A model generated the notes under the pieces. That model was given only the letters and a program-made list of their open reading frames with translations, searched no databases and was not told the origin of the DNA. The translations under genes and the position numbers were made by a program. Positions 22,601 to 34,796 of a stretch of 64,000 nucleotides of DNA are shown piece after piece (positions within the stretch are counted from its first letter, which is position 1; every line of letters begins with the position of its first letter). Source of the DNA: Diplodia intermedia (lineage: Eukaryota; Ascomycota; Dothideomycetes; Botryosphaeriales; Botryosphaeriaceae); assembly GCA_021495925.1 (NCBI GenBank), contig JAKEKT010000031.1, forward strand, positions 300,271 through 364,270, read 5' to 3'.

Positions 22601-24935
22601 GCCATGGTCAACGTATTGCAAGATCTCCATCGCCGTCAGCGCCTTGCTCGAATTGTAATTGACGAAGCACACTGCGTCAGTCAGTGGGGTCATGACTTCC
22701 GACCCGACTACAAAACTCTGGGAGAGATTCGCCGACAGTTTCTTGGTGTGCCGGTTATGGCGCTGACGGCAACGGCAACGGAAAACGTCAAGGTCGACAC
22801 CATTCACAATCTTGGAATCGAAGGATGCGAAGTATTCGCCCAGAGTTTCAACAGGCCCAATTTGTACTACGATGTCCGTACCAAAGGGAAACGTGAGGAC
22901 ATCCTTCAAAACATTGCCGACATCATCAAAACCAACTACCGCGGTCAGTCCGGCATTGTGTACTGTTTGGCAAGGAAGAAATGCGAGCTCATTGCCGAGC
23001 AACTGCGCGTCAAGCACGGCATTTCCGCGCAGCATTACCATGCTGGAATGGAGCCAGCTCAGAAATCGGAGACGCAGAAGGCGTGGCAGTCTGGTACGTA
23101 CAAGGTGATTGTCGCTACGATCGCCTTCGGAATGGGCATTGACAAGCCGGATGTTCGATTCGTGATCCACCATAGCATACCCAAGAGCCTTGAGGGTTAC
23201 TACCAAGAGACGGGGCGTGCGGGCCGCGACGGGAAGCGATCCGGATGCCATCTATTCTATGGATATCAGGACACGGCTATCCTCAAGAAGATGATCGATG
23301 ACGGTGAAGGAAGCCGGCAGCAGAAGGAAAGGCAGTATGCCATGCTCCGAAACGTCGTCCAGTTTTGCGAGAACAAGGCAGACTGCAGAAGAGTCCAGGT
23401 CCTTGCGTACTTCAACGAGGCGTTCAAGGCCGATGAATGCGATGCCGAGTGCGATAACTGCAACTCGACCATCACCTTTGAAAACCGCGACTTCACTGAC
23501 CTCGCAGCAGCAGCCATAAACCTGGTTGGAAGGATTCAGACACAGAATGTGACCCTGTTGCATTGCGTTGACGTCTTTCGGGGTTCGTCTTCCAAGAAGA
23601 TCAAGGAATTAGGCCACGACTCCTTGACCGAATACGGTTCTGGTTCAGAACTGGATCGCGGAGATGCTGAACGTCTCTTCCAGCGGCTTGTTAGCGAGGA
23701 CGCACTTGCGGAAGACAATCATATCAACCGGGCCGGGTTTACGTCTCAGTATATCAAGGTAGGCTGACACCTATATTCAACGGTACGCAGCAGCTGACAT
23801 GTCGCAGCTTGGTAGGAACTGCCGTATTTTTCAGGCTCGCAAGAAGCCGGTCCAGATCCACGTCCGGGTGTCGCCCCGGCAGGCGAAGGGCAAGAAGACC
23901 AAAAACGCTGCTACCAAGCGCAAAGGCACCGGGGTTGCGGCTGCACGAGACGAATATCCATTTTCGACAAACGTGTCGTCTCCCCTCCAAATGGCATCAC
24001 GTGCCAGCCGCAAAGCACGTGTTGTCGACATGGAGGATGACGATGACGGCTTTGGCGAACCCGTCGATGCCGAGGCCGAAGACGAATCAGAAGCTTTTGA
24101 GGCGCCGCCACAACCAAGACCCAGGATTGTTGCCAAGAGTAGCAAGCATCCTCGTCAAAAGCTTGGTGCGCCCATCACGACGGATGAGAAAATGGCGGCG
24201 TTGGATGAGTTGCACCAGGACGTGGTTGAGGAATTCGTACGGGAGGGTCGAAGCGAATGCCAGAAGATCCTGATAGGACGAAACCTCCGCTCGCATCCGT
24301 TCACTGATACGGTGCTCCGGGAAATGGCCATCAGCTTTCCGGAGACGCAGAAAGAGCTCATGGACATACCCGGTGCCGATGCGCAGATGGTAACGCTCTA
24401 CGGTGAGCGGTTCCTCAGACTGGTCAAGCGGTACAAGAACAATTTCGAGTCGATGACGGGACAACACTTGCAGCAAGCGGACAAGGTCAAGGATCCCAAT
24501 CACGAGATCATTGAGATCAGTGACGAAGATGAAGAGGACGACGACGCACCCTTCGAGGATGAGCTGGACCTGGATGCCGAGGAGTCATCAGATGAATGCC
24601 GGAGCTCGTACTTCAACCAACAAGAAGCCGATCCCGATGTCGAGGCTTTCAATGCGCGCTTCAGCCAAGCCCAAACGTCAGCAAAAGCCGCAGCGGCACC
24701 AGTAGCCGGCCGGGCGGCGCGGCCTGCGGCGGGCGCGCAGAGGTTTTCGTCGGGCAAAAAGTCATACTATCGAAAAGGGTCGCGAAGGAGCTCAGCGGGC
24801 GGATACAGCCGTGGCCGGGGCAGCACGGGCTACACGAAGAAAGCGACGAGCAGGAAGCGAGACGGGGGTGGTGGTGCGGGTGGGCCTTCCAAACCGTCGA
24901 GGAAAGGAGGTGGGATTGCAGCGATGCCCACGTGA
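19628..24935 (+). CDS. RecQ-family DNA helicase (Sgs1/BLM/QDE-3 type)
   Basis: 3'-5' DNA helicase that works with topoisomerase III in dissolving recombination intermediates; the Neurospora homologue QDE-3 also serves quelling. Exons 19628-23758 and 23808-24935 encode 1752 residues. Order: long disordered N-terminal half with acidic patches; helicase core from about residue 865, with FRPHQLEAINA, Walker A MPTGGGKSLC (about 900), DEAHCVSQWGHDFRPDY (about 1012) and QETGRAGRDGKR; RQC zinc site with CENKADC and CDAECDNC; HRDC domain about 1500-1590; basic Gly/Arg/Lys-rich tail. The 49-bp intron falls between the RQC domain and the tail. Size and layout fit the full-length Sgs1/BLM class rather than short RecQ forms. 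Confidence 0.94.
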
Positions 24936-25951
24936 GATATGGCGGAATGTCCAGGATTTCTTTCACTTCAAACCGGGTCAGATAACGGAGTTGCGGCGTT
25001 CAGTAGGCCAAAGGGAGTCCGGTCGCTGTCGGTTATCTTGCCGCGGCTCATGTCGGACAGGGTAGCATTTGCTCTTGCTTGCTCCTCTTTTTTTATTTTT
25101 TTTAGAAGCTTCTGGCGTTTTGGTTTGCGTATGGGGTGCCAAACGGAGGTGGGTTGCTAAATTCGGTATGGTTTGACGCTGTTATGTAGCACGCACGAGG
25201 TGGCACATGATGATAGTAGTGTCTGGAATGCACGAATTGGCCCGAGAAGAAAAGAGGGTTCCGGTCTCAGGATCTCAGGACGGCAGCGGGTATCGCCGAC
25301 AGCAGCGCCGAGCATGGGCCGGCGGAGCGGGGAGGCTCGTGCGCACCGTGTGATTCAACATGGTGCTTGAGGACGGGACGATGCGGCGCTTGCAGAGACG
25401 CTTCTGGCGGAGAGCTGCTGACGGAGAGCTGCTGGCGTGCAGGCGCAGGTGCAGGCGGGACGGCTGCCGGCTGCCGGCTGCCGGTGCTGCAATGGCGCGC
25501 GCACGCACGGCGGACGGGAGGCAAACGGTGCAAACTCGCCCAGCGGCTAGCGGCCGCGCAAAGGCCGAAGCTTCAAGTCGGCATTGTGTTTCCTCGCAAC
25601 ATGGTTTCCGAAAGCTGGAGAAACGCAGCGCCAGTCCCGCAGCCGCGATTGACAACGCGGGGTAATGCAGGGCTGAGCGCCCACGCGCGCGGATGACGTC
25701 CCTTGCGCCGCCTCTGCGCCATCACGACGCCGGCTGGGCGTCGACATGCGAAGCTCCACCGCCGGGCGTCTTCCCGAAGCTTCTCCTTGCTGGGCGGTCG
25801 CAAACGCCCTCCAACGCGGCTAGTGTCCGCCCGGCGCCCAAGTGCCGTCCACCGCCGTCGGCAGTGATAATTTAAACACCGATCCTGTGCGGCGCCTATC
25901 CCTTCCGCAGCCCTCAACGTGCGTGCTATAAAGCCTGCCCGTCTCTGCACC
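24936..25951. other. Intergenic: RecQ 3' side and MFS promoter
   Basis: About 1 kb. Contains a T-rich run (25087-25103), possibly part of the RecQ 3' end signals. No gene recognised; frames on both strands are low-complexity. Confidence 0.5.
25927..25932 (+). promoter_or_regulatory. TATAAA box upstream of the MFS transporter
   Basis: A perfect TATAAA only 20 bp before the first ATG (25952). If it directs transcription, the start site would probably fall at or beyond that ATG. Confidence 0.5.
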
Positions 25952-28171
25952 ATGGCCGAGCAGAGTGACAGTGACATCCACTCCCTTTCCGTCCACAGCA
26001 CCACAATGGATAAGGTCGATGCCATCCCGAAGCTCGAGGAGCCGGTGCCGCACCACGAGGTTGCTCCCACCCGCTCTGACCGGCCCATCGCCGAGACCCG
26101 TGAGGCCTATGGCCCGCCCGGTAAGTCTCCCTGCTGCCTGCCGCTGTGCCATGCCCTGTTGCTGACCATTGGCCCCTGTCCAGGCTTCCGCGGTCTCTTC
26201 TTTTCCAGCTATGTCGCCCTTTGCGCCGCCTTCTCAGCCATGGGCGGCCTTCTCTTCGGCTACGAGTGCGTTGTCCCGCCGCCCCTTTCCGGCCCCAACA
26301 TTTCCGCGCGTTACTGACGTGCCGTCCGTGCTGCAGCCAGGGCGTGGTCTCGGTGATCCTGGTGATGCCGCAGTTCCTCGAGCAATTCCCGCGTGTTTCA
26401 GACACCGCGTCGGGCGCCGGCTTTTGGAAGGGCCTATTGACGGCTATGATCGAGCTCGGCGCGCTGCTGGGTAAGTCTTTTCCCTTCCCCGTGGGGAACT
26501 GCGTCACTGCTGCGGATCGCTGATGCTGTTGCTCCACAGGTGCGTTCAACCAGGGGTGGATTGCGGATAAGATATCCCGAAAGTACTCCATCGTCCTGGC
26601 CGTCTTCATCTTCACAATTGGATCAGCGCTCCAGACCGGCGCCGTCGATTACACCATGCTTGTCGTCGCCCGTCTGATTGGCGGCATCGGCATCGGCATG
26701 TCGGTGCCCCCATAAAAGCCTCTCCACAAGCCCGCCTCCGCTGACTTCTTGCAGGCTATCAATGGTTGCGCCGTTGTACATATCCGAGATCTCGCCCCCC
26801 GAGATCCGCGGTACGCTACTTGTGCTTGAGGAGTTCAGCATCGTAGCCGGGATCGTGATTGCTTACTGGATCACTTACGGCACGCAGTACATCCCATCCG
26901 AGTGGTCGTGGCGCCTGCCCTTCCTCCTCCAGATCATCCCAGGCCTGGTCCTCGGGATCGGCATCGTTTTCCTGCCCTTCTCTCCTCGCTGGCTCGCTTC
27001 AAAAGGTCGCGACCGAGAGGCTCTGGAAAGCCTTGCCAAGCTCCGTCAATTGCCCAAGTCTGATACTCGCGTCGTCCAGGAGTGGTACGACATCCGCACC
27101 GAAGTTGCCTTTCAAAAGGAAATTGCTCAGGAGAGGCACCCCAAGCTTTTTGGCAGTCGGAAGGCCATTGATCGTGCTAAGCTCGAACTCGTTTCATGGA
27201 CCGACTGTTTCAAGAAGGGTTGTTGGCGCCGCACCCACGTTGGCGTTGGCCTCATGTTCTTCCAACAGTTTGTCGGCATCAACGCTCTTATTTATTATGC
27301 GCCGACCTTGTTTGAGACGATGGGCCAGGATTACGACATGCAGCTCGTGCTGGCAGGTGTCTTGAACGTCGCTCAGCTCGTCGGTGTCGCATCCTCTCTT
27401 TGGTCCATGGATCGCTTCGGCCGGCGGCCACTTCTGCTCACCGGCGCAGCCGTCATGGGCGTTGCGCACATCATCATCGCCGTCCTTGTGGGCAAGTTCG
27501 ATAAGGACTGGCCCGCCCACAAACCTCAAGGATGGGCCAGCGTTGCCTTCCTCTTCGTGTACATGCTCGGTAAGGCTTTCATGAAGACCGTTCTTTTCCT
27601 TCATGCTGACGTTCTGTAGCCTTTGGTGCTTCCTGGGGCCCCGTACCTTGGTAAGTAAATCCCCCAAGCGTCCCGCCGTCAACCCCCACCACCCCGACAA
27701 CATAGACAATACCAACGCCACCATGACGGCAAGACCGCGCTGTAGCTAACACAATCTAAAGGAGTACGCCAAGCGAGATATTTCCTTCGTCGCTACGGGC
27801 CAAGGGTGTTGCGTTGTCGACCTGTTCGAATGCAAGTCCACCGAGAGATGCTCTCTGCCCACTTTAGACCATGCGCTAACTCGTCCTAGTGGCTTAACAA
27901 CTTCATCATCGGCCTCATTACGCCTCCGCTCGTCCAAAACACAGGCTTCGGCGCCTATACCTTCTTTGCTGTCTTCTGCATTTTAGCATTTGTGTGGACG
28001 TTCTTCTTTGTGCCCGAGACCAACGGCAGGTCACTGGAGCAGATGGACCATGTTTTCAAGGACAAGAGCAGCGAGGGCGAGGAGGCGAGGAGAGTGCGCA
28101 TTGAGACGGAGATCATGGGACGGAATACGGCTGGCTCAGACGTTGAGTCGGCGGATGCTGTCAAGACATAA
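25952..28171 (+). CDS. MFS sugar transporter (8 exons, one GC-AG intron)
   Basis: Sugar porter of the plasma membrane, 12 membrane helices expected. Exons: 25952-26120, 26184-26265, 26337-26470, 26540-26699, 26755-27569, 27620-27650, 27762-27831 and 27890-28171; 1743 nt, 580 residues. Family marks: GGLLFGYDQGVVS in helix 1, RLIGGIGIGM, PFSPRWLASKGR (the PESPR-like motif), QQFVGINALIYY, DRFGRRPLL and the C-terminal VPETNGRSLEQMD. Intron 7 (27832-27889) starts GCAAGT, a GC-AG intron. Exon 6 is only 31 nt. The start may be the second ATG at 26006 (MDKVDAIPK), because TATAAA lies just 20 bp before the first. It resembles fungal monosaccharide transporters; the sugar is unknown. Confidence 0.9.
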
Positions 28172-28816
28172 ACCCAGACGAGCGCGTCGACGAGGCAGCA
28201 AGCGTTGGAATGAATGATTTACGCATGAGGGAAGCCTAGGAAGAAGCAGGAGCCATGAGATAATGATGAGGGCCATGACAACAGGATGGTGCTCCAACGC
28301 TCTATACCATTACGATAGTTTGGATTCAAGGATAATATTACCGATACCCAAAACAACGCGTAACTGCGTCGCTACGGGCCAAATGTGCGCAGCTGCGAGC
28401 GGAACGCGGCCACGGAGAAGGGCCTCGCAACAGTGCGGAGCTGCTGAATGGCGGGTGAGCTTTGAGCGCGACGACGCGGTTGGGCAAGCCGGGGCACGTG
28501 AAGGCGCGGGGAGGATGGATGTGTGTGGTGGAGGATCAAGTACATCTGGAGCCCTGCGAACAGGCCCACTTAGGCCCGAGTCATTCGCGGGCGTGTGACA
28601 TCGCCGCGCTGCCAACTGGCGTCGCGCAGGCAGCACTAACCACAAATACCACTCGCAGCGCCGTGACGAGGGTTGCCGGGCCAGGTCAAGCACGGCTCCA
28701 ATCGTCCAGCCCCTCCCGCCAACGCCGCAACCCCTCCAACTGCCTGCGCAGACTCACAAAGCCCTCCCCAGCGCACCACCCACCCCCCGCTTACGCCCCG
28801 AACCAGAGCGCCCGTC
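28172..28816. other. Intergenic between MFS and pkr1
   Basis: 645 bp; no gene, repeat or RNA recognised. Confidence 0.5.
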
Positions 28817-29413
28817 ATGTCGCACTTTTTCGAGAACCTCTGGAACTCCATCTTCACCCCGGGCCCCACTCCCACGCTGCTCGTCGCCACCAACGCCAGC
28901 TTCGCCGCCCTGCAGCTCGTCCTGTTCGCCCTCCTGCTGGCCACGTACAGCATCCACTTTGTCGTCCTGTCCTTCCTCTGCGGCGGTCTGTGGTGGGCCA
29001 TCAACTGGTTCGCAAGCGAGCTGCGTCAGGCCCAGGAGAAGGAGGAGGCTGCGAGGAAGATCCGGGAGCGACGCGAGCGCGAGCGCGAGAAGAGCAGAGA
29101 AGCCGATGATTTGGCCAGCGCGCGCGAGCCCGCCGTTGGCAGGGAGGGCGGCGAGGGCGAGGGCATGGACACTGGGGACGACACCGAGACTGAGACCGAG
29201 ACCGAAGTCGGCATGAAGAAGAGCGCGACCAGGGCACCCACCGCCGCAACGCCATCCGAGCCCGATGCTGCGCCTGCGGCCAGCTCGGCGACGGGCGCGC
29301 AGGCAACCCTTGCGCCGGCGGCGGACGACACGCTGAAGAAGAGGCGAAGCGTCGGAGAAGGCACGGAAAGCAGCACGGACAGCGAGTGGGAGAAGATTGA
29401 GCAGGAAAGATAG
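28817..29413 (+). CDS. pkr1: Pkr1-like ER protein, V-ATPase Vo assembly factor
   Basis: Pkr1 assists assembly of the membrane sector of the vacuolar ATPase in the ER. Single exon, 198 residues. The N-terminus MSHFFENLWNSIFTPGPTP is the family hallmark, followed by two membrane segments in ATNASFAALQLVLFALLLAT and SIHFVVLSFLCGGLWWAINW. After residue 75 the protein becomes a charged coiled region (Glu/Arg-rich), then a Thr/Glu and Ala/Pro-rich disordered tail ending TDSEWEKIEQER, a conserved type of C-terminus. The start is the ATG at 28817; longer frames upstream add only Pro/Ala-rich sequence. Confidence 0.92.
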   Translation: MSHFFENLWNSIFTPGPTPTLLVATNASFAALQLVLFALLLATYSIHFVVLSFLCGGLWWAINWFASELRQAQEKEEAARKIRERREREREKSREADDLASAREPAVGREGGEGEGMDTGDDTETETETEVGMKKSATRAPTAATPSEPDAAPAASSATGAQATLAPAADDTLKKRRSVGEGTESSTDSEWEKIEQER

Positions 29414-30037
29414 CCATGGTGCTAGGGAACTTGCCTTTGGGTAGATTTCACCATTAGGGCACGGCGTACGGTCTTGGACAGCCAGATATGGCATTCTACT
29501 ACTTCAACGACATTGACTTCACGTGCGATTGCTCCGTGGTGCTGGCAGGTGAACTCGACCCACTCGAACTGCTGCTGCATGCCCGCTACAGACTCGGGCA
29601 TCCCCAGATACAGCGCTCATGATTCTCTGGTGGGACCATAATTCATCGTTACGAAGGACGGCGAGGCTTTTCAAGCTGAGTAGCTGGAGACGCCTCACCT
29701 TCGGCGGCTTCAGGGACGCTCAACGGGAACGACGTGAAGTGTGCGGATTGTATGCGCACTGCTGGAACTGGCCGGCAACGACTAAGCCGGGCAGAGGGCT
29801 CGAGCACGTCACGTAAGGGCGGTATTGCTGAGTAATTGGGACTAGTCCCGAAACGCGCGGCGGTACCCGAGTGCGCCAGGCTGCGTTTCACGCCGACAAA
29901 ACATCACCTCCGGCCACAGCTTTCGCTGCTCCAACGCCAATCACCCTCTACAACCACCCCAACGTCCGTGTGTCTTCGATCCATCCACGCATTCCCGGCC
30001 TCCGGCACAGTTATCCGCTCACCCTCACGTCGCCATC
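29414..30037. other. Intergenic between pkr1 and smd1
   Basis: 624 bp; nothing recognised beyond a CT-rich leader before smd1. Confidence 0.5.
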
Positions 30038-30663
30038 ATGAAGCTCGTCAGGTAAGCCTCACCTCCCTCAGTTTGCGAAGTGGAGCAAAGCTGAGCTTCT
30101 CGCGATTCAAGGCGCGCCGACCGCGGACCTGGCTGACGATTGCCCTGCAGGTTCTTGATGAAGTGTCAGAATGAGACGGTCACCATCGAGCTCAAGAACG
30201 GTACGTCGCTTCTCCGACACGTCTGCTGTTGCCTACCGCTGTGCTTCGCTCGCTGCGGCCTCACTTTGCCAGCAGCTCGCAAGTCTGGCGGGATTGAATC
30301 AATGGCTGCGATCGCCATGGCCTCTACGCTTGACCGGTTGTGCTGATTTTGACAGGCACTGTCGTCAACGGTACCATTGCCTCCGTCTCCCCGACGATGA
30401 ACACGGCGCTTCGCACGGTCAAGATGACGCCCAAAAACCGCGAGACCATGACCCTCGACACGATAAACATTCGCGGCTCCAACATTCGCTACTACATCCT
30501 CCCCGACAGTCTGCCGCTGGACACGCTCCTCATCGACGATGCGCCAAAGCCTAAGAACAAAGCAAGGAAGGAGCAGGCCGACCGCGGCGGTCGTGGCCGT
30601 GGACGTGGCGGACGTGGTGGAAGGGGCCGTGGTCGTGGTCGCGGCGGTGGCCGTGGCTTCTAA
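30038..30663 (+). CDS. smd1: Small nuclear ribonucleoprotein Sm-D1
   Basis: Sm-D1 is one of seven proteins forming the ring on U1, U2, U4 and U5 snRNAs in the spliceosome. Exons 30038-30051 (14 nt), 30151-30200 (50 nt) and 30356-30663 encode 123 residues. The Sm fold is clear: FLMKCQNETVTIELKNGT (Sm1), then MNTALRTVKMT and NIRGSNIRYYILPDSLPLD (Sm2). The C-terminus is a run of Gly-Arg repeats ending in GGGRGF, normally a target of symmetric arginine dimethylation that helps SMN-type assembly. The first two exons are very short, a pattern common among fungal Sm genes. Confidence 0.95.
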
Positions 30664-31533
30664 GTCTCTCTCTCGCCCGGGCTGGGCTGAACCAATCTGC
30701 AGCAGGGAGAAACACGAGCGGGGAAATGGCCAAAAGGACGAAGAGAAAGATGGTAATTCAGCGAGTGAAAGGGCGTTCACCCGGCTATTGGCACGTTCCC
30801 ACTTCAGAGGGTCTCTTGGCGTGAGAAACCATTGCACATTATTTGCGGACGGGATGGTCAAGGGCGTTGCAATTTGGAAGGAGGTAACGAATCCGGAGCA
30901 AGAGTCCCGGGAGAGAGTACTGGCATGTTTAGCAACTGAGCGAGGAGCTTCCCGGAACCAGTCACTCGAACACCAAATTTGTTGTTCCATCATGCAAGTC
31001 CGCTTCGCTGTTCGCCCTCTTGCCTATCCCCGTTGACTTTGGCTGCATTAACCAAAACGCCCGCAGGCAGTGCTGCTAGGGGCACACATGGAATCAGGCT
31101 CGGCGACATTCGAATGGGCCATGCGACGATGTCAGCAGAACTACCGAAACAGGCAACCCGTGCGTGAACAGAAGGGCGGACAGCCTCAGCAAGGGCCTGG
31201 CGCCACGCGGTCATGGTTAAGCAGCGCAGCGGAGCGGAGGTCTTGGCGCATGTGCAGGCGGGCGGACTGCGGGGTCCGGCTGCAGCTGGCCAACGGCGAT
31301 ATCGTGCTCGACGGCTGCTATCACGCAAGACAGTCCCTGCAATGAGTAATACGGCCGCGATTCCCGCTGTCGCGGCTTGTCTCGCGCAATCCCGCCGTCG
31401 TCATGCTACAATTGTACCATTGAAAATCCGATCCTCGCTCTCTGGCGTCCGCTATCGTGCCGCTTAAATACTCCATCCTTCCACTCGTCTCTCGCTTCAC
31501 TTGCCATTCAATTGCGCCCTCCCACTCTTCACA
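30664..31533. other. Intergenic between smd1 and the TauD-like gene
   Basis: 870 bp without a recognisable gene. TTAAATA at 31464-31470, about 64 bp upstream of the next ATG, may serve as a TATA element. Confidence 0.5.
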
Positions 31534-32914
31534 ATGGCCCCCGGTCCCGTCGCAGACTCTGCCCCTCAGGCCCCGCACTTGCACCCCTCCAAGGCCCAGC
31601 AGGCGCCTGTGGACATCAACGTCTTCCCTGACGGCCTCAAGACCTCCGGCCAACACCCTCCCCTCTACGACCTCCTTCATCCTTACGAGCACTTTCCCAA
31701 GGAGATCCAGGGTCCGACTGTATGGAAGGCCGACGACTACAAGAACAACCCTGAGCGATGGACTCATCCTTTCAGCGACGACGAGGTCGCCGAGCTGGAC
31801 AGGGCCGCTGATGCCTTCCTCGCCGCCGGCCACCCCCTCACTGCCATGTCCCAGGTACATCGACCATTGTCACGGAAATCACGCCCACTCCGGTCACTGA
31901 CGCCTGCGTAGGATCTTTTCCCCCTTCCCGAGCTCTCCAAGAGAATGACTGCTCTCCGTGCCGAGCTGCTCAATGGCAAGGGTTTCATCCTCTTCAAGGG
32001 CTTCCCCGTGCAACGCTGGGGCGTCCACAAGTCAGCCGTCGCGTACATGGGTCTTGGTACCTACCTCGGGTACTTTGTCTCGCAAAACGGCCGCGGTCAC
32101 GTTCTGGGCCACGTCAAGGACGTTGGTGATGACCCGACCCAGATCGATTCCGTCCGTATCTACAGGACAAATGCTCGGTATGTGCCCGTTGTCCTTTGTG
32201 CCGGTCGATGAATCTGGTCGAAGCTGACAGAGCGTCAGTCAATTCTTCCACGCCGATGACTCGGACATTGTCGGCTTGCTGTGCATTGCCCGTGCTCTGG
32301 AGGGCGGTGAGTCTGACATTGTTTCCTCGCACCACGTCTGGAACACGCTCCAGAAAGAGCGCCCCGACGTGGCGAGGACGCTTACCGAGCCCATTTGGTA
32401 CTTTGACCGCAAGGGCGAGACAAGTGTCGGCGAGGAGGAGTGGATCAGGACAAGCATCTTCTACTTGGAAACCGGCGAGAACCCCAGAGTATACTCCAAG
32501 TAAGTCTCTTTCAACGTCGTCAGAAGGGCTGTCGCTAATGTCATTAACAGATGGGACCCTTACTATGTCCGTTCGCTCACTCGCTTCTCGGACAAGGGTC
32601 TCATCCCCCCGCTTTCCGATGCCCAGCAGGAGGCCATAAAGGTGCTCGAAGATACGTGTCTGCGCCTGTCGCTGCACATGATCCTCGAGATTGGCGACAT
32701 CCAGTTCCTGTCCAATGAGCACGTTCTGCACGCCCGCACTGCCTACAAGGACTACCCTCCGCCTGCGCCCCGCCGCCATCTGCTGCGCCTTTGGCTCAGC
32801 ACTCCCGAGAGTGAGGGTGGTTGGCGTCTGCCCTTCCACGATTCGGAGCACAAGAAGCGTGGCGGCATTCAGGTCAACAACACCGCTCCCAGAGCTCCGG
32901 ATGATGCCGAGTAG
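31534..32914 (+). CDS. TauD/TfdA-type Fe(II)/2-oxoglutarate dioxygenase
   Basis: Members hydroxylate small substrates such as taurine, using 2-oxoglutarate and Fe(II). Exons: 31534-31854, 31912-32177, 32239-32499 and 32551-32914, 403 residues. The iron site is visible as HxD in QFFHADDSD (about residues 199-201) and the distal His in NEHVLHARTAY (about 342). The C-terminal HLLRLWLS holds the Arg expected to bind 2-oxoglutarate. Other family marks are KGFILFKGFPV and GYFVSQNGRGHVLGHV. It looks like a cytosolic enzyme, with no signal peptide. The substrate cannot be assigned; related fungal proteins are annotated as taurine catabolism dioxygenases. Confidence 0.9.
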
Positions 32915-33472
32915 ACGAGTTTGAATGCGTTGAGGAAGTTGAATGTACAGGATACAGACAAGGGCTCGACTTGTTCATGTGTACCCCCGCGCCCAGGGGT
33001 TCTTTCCTTTCCAGTCTGAATTCGTGGATACCAGAATTGAATTTGAATGCGTCATGTTTAAAATCGCAGGAATTATGTTCGCGCCGCATGTTTCGGTGCT
33101 AAACTATAGTTCAGGAGGAGAATAGCCGTCATTGGAAAGTCCGCGCGCATAATCCACCTCCTTTTAGCAGGGTCACGAGGCATCGTTTTTACTGGTCTTC
33201 CCTACAAACTTTCAAAATCCTATACCGATCAGCCTCGTCTGGCAATCAAACAGGCGGCGGCCGACAGAAGTACAGCGGCCCCCTGTTGATGCACCAGCAT
33301 GTTCACGTTGCTATCAGATGGCGTCTTCTGACGTCTCGTTTTTGTCTTAAGGTTCCCGTTTGTCAAGGGGTAGAAGGCGGTTCCGATAGCTCACATGCAC
33401 CAATGCCATCCGTTTGCATTCCAGGATTTCGCTGTTCGTGCCGCAGTGTCAAAGCCAACCCGGTTGATATAC
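32915..33472. other. Intergenic, convergent 3' ends
   Basis: 558 bp between the TauD-like gene and the GNAT gene; nothing recognised. Confidence 0.5.
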
Positions 33473-34126
33473 TCAAACACCCTTGCTTCTCTTTTCCCAC
33501 TCGTGCCTCAGCATGGAGAACAGCAGCATGTCGTGGAAACCGCCACGGAACCAAAGAGCCTCTCGTCTGCGCCCTTCGAGCGAAAAGCCCAGCCGTTGGT
33601 ACAGGCGGCCGGCGCCTTCGTTGTACGCAAAGCTTGTGATGGACACGCGATGCAGGCCAGCGACGTCGAAAGCCCAGTCCAGGATCCAGTTGATTGCCTC
33701 GCTGCCGTAGCCCTGGCTTTGGAAAGCGGCGGCAATGCTGACGCCGATGGCTGCGTTCCGGTGGTGCGGATTGGAAGGGCCGAGTTCGTGCGACAGGCTG
33801 ATGTAGCCGATTGGCGTTGCATTGCGCGAGTTGGCGGAGGAGCGGCAGCGGTTCTTGGACGCAATAGAGCCGGTTGTGTCAACTTCTGGGGCGGAGGATT
33901 CAGGTTGCGCCGGGCATGGCTGCAGGCAGATGACGACGCCGAGAAGTGCAATTTCTTGCATGAAGTGCACGAGTCCCTTTATGCTTCGTTTGCTCGCTGG
34001 TCTCAGAAGGTCGGCATTGGCGTTGCCGCTGATGCTTGGATCCGACTCGACTGCAAGGATGAAATCCTCATCCTGATCTTCTACCGCTCGATAAAGGAGG
34101 CGCGCAGAACGGAAGGCGTTCGCCAT
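33473..34126 (-). CDS. GNAT-family N-acetyltransferase (RimJ/RimL-like)
   Basis: Transfers an acetyl group from acetyl-CoA to an amine. Single exon, 217 residues from the ATG at 34126 (MANAFRSARLLYRAVED), chosen because the strand SARLLYRAV begins the fold; an ATG at 34303 would add a non-conserved leader. The acetyl-CoA pyrophosphate-binding motif is QSQGYGSEA, preceded by AAIGVSIAAAF and followed by NEGAGRLYQRLGFSLEGR and a C-terminal DMLLFSMLRHEW. An insert of about 50 residues rich in Ser/Asn/Pro (about 85-115) interrupts the N-terminal half. The substrate is unknown. Confidence 0.85.
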   Translation of the reverse strand: MANAFRSARLLYRAVEDQDEDFILAVESDPSISGNANADLLRPASKRSIKGLVHFMQEIALLGVVICLQPCPAQPESSAPEVDTTGSIASKNRCRSSANSRNATPIGYISLSHELGPSNPHHRNAAIGVSIAAAFQSQGYGSEAINWILDWAFDVAGLHRVSITSFAYNEGAGRLYQRLGFSLEGRRREALWFRGGFHDMLLFSMLRHEWEKRSKGV

Positions 34127-34796
34127 CCTGCGAAAACTTGGTATGGAGTATGAATGGCGTATCCGGCGCCGAAAGTCTCGGCCAGGCGAATAGAGGATCA
34201 ATATCTGCAGGTTGAGCAGTGCAGTGTTGTGGTTGTTGGAATTGCATGTGACTGACATGGCACGTGGAGAGATGCGAAGTGGATACCTAGTAGGCAGTTG
34301 CACTTCCTTGTCGACGCTGACTCAGGCTGCTGCAGGATCATCGCTCGCCACGGTCAATTGGTAGCTGATCCGATGTGAAGGGGCAGAAGAAGCCAGAGCA
34401 AGACAAGGAAGGAAGGACGGACTGGATTCAAATTCGCTAGGCCAATTTACGGATTGAGCGTGCCTCTCTGGGCCGCACGCAAGCCGATAGTCTACCGCTG
34501 CAAGCAAATGTAATGAGATCACCCAGTGTAGCTCCCGGGTTCATGCCGACTACTCTAACATCCTAATCACCCACACGTCCCGATCCCTGGAGAACCGGGT
34601 TTGATTTGGCCTACCGAAGACCAAAGACATTGGCCGCCTCCATGCTCGTTGCTTTCTCTGACGGAGCCACGGGTTTCTTGCGCTGTTGCAGCCACTCGTG
34701 GCGACGGTTGGGGACCGTTGAAGACTCATGTCGGCGACCGTCGATACTTGGTTATTGCTACAGAATATTGGTGTGCAGGGACAACGAGGTGGATCC
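34127..34796. other. Intergenic between two leftward genes
   Basis: 670 bp; GNAT upstream side. Nothing recognised. Confidence 0.5.
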
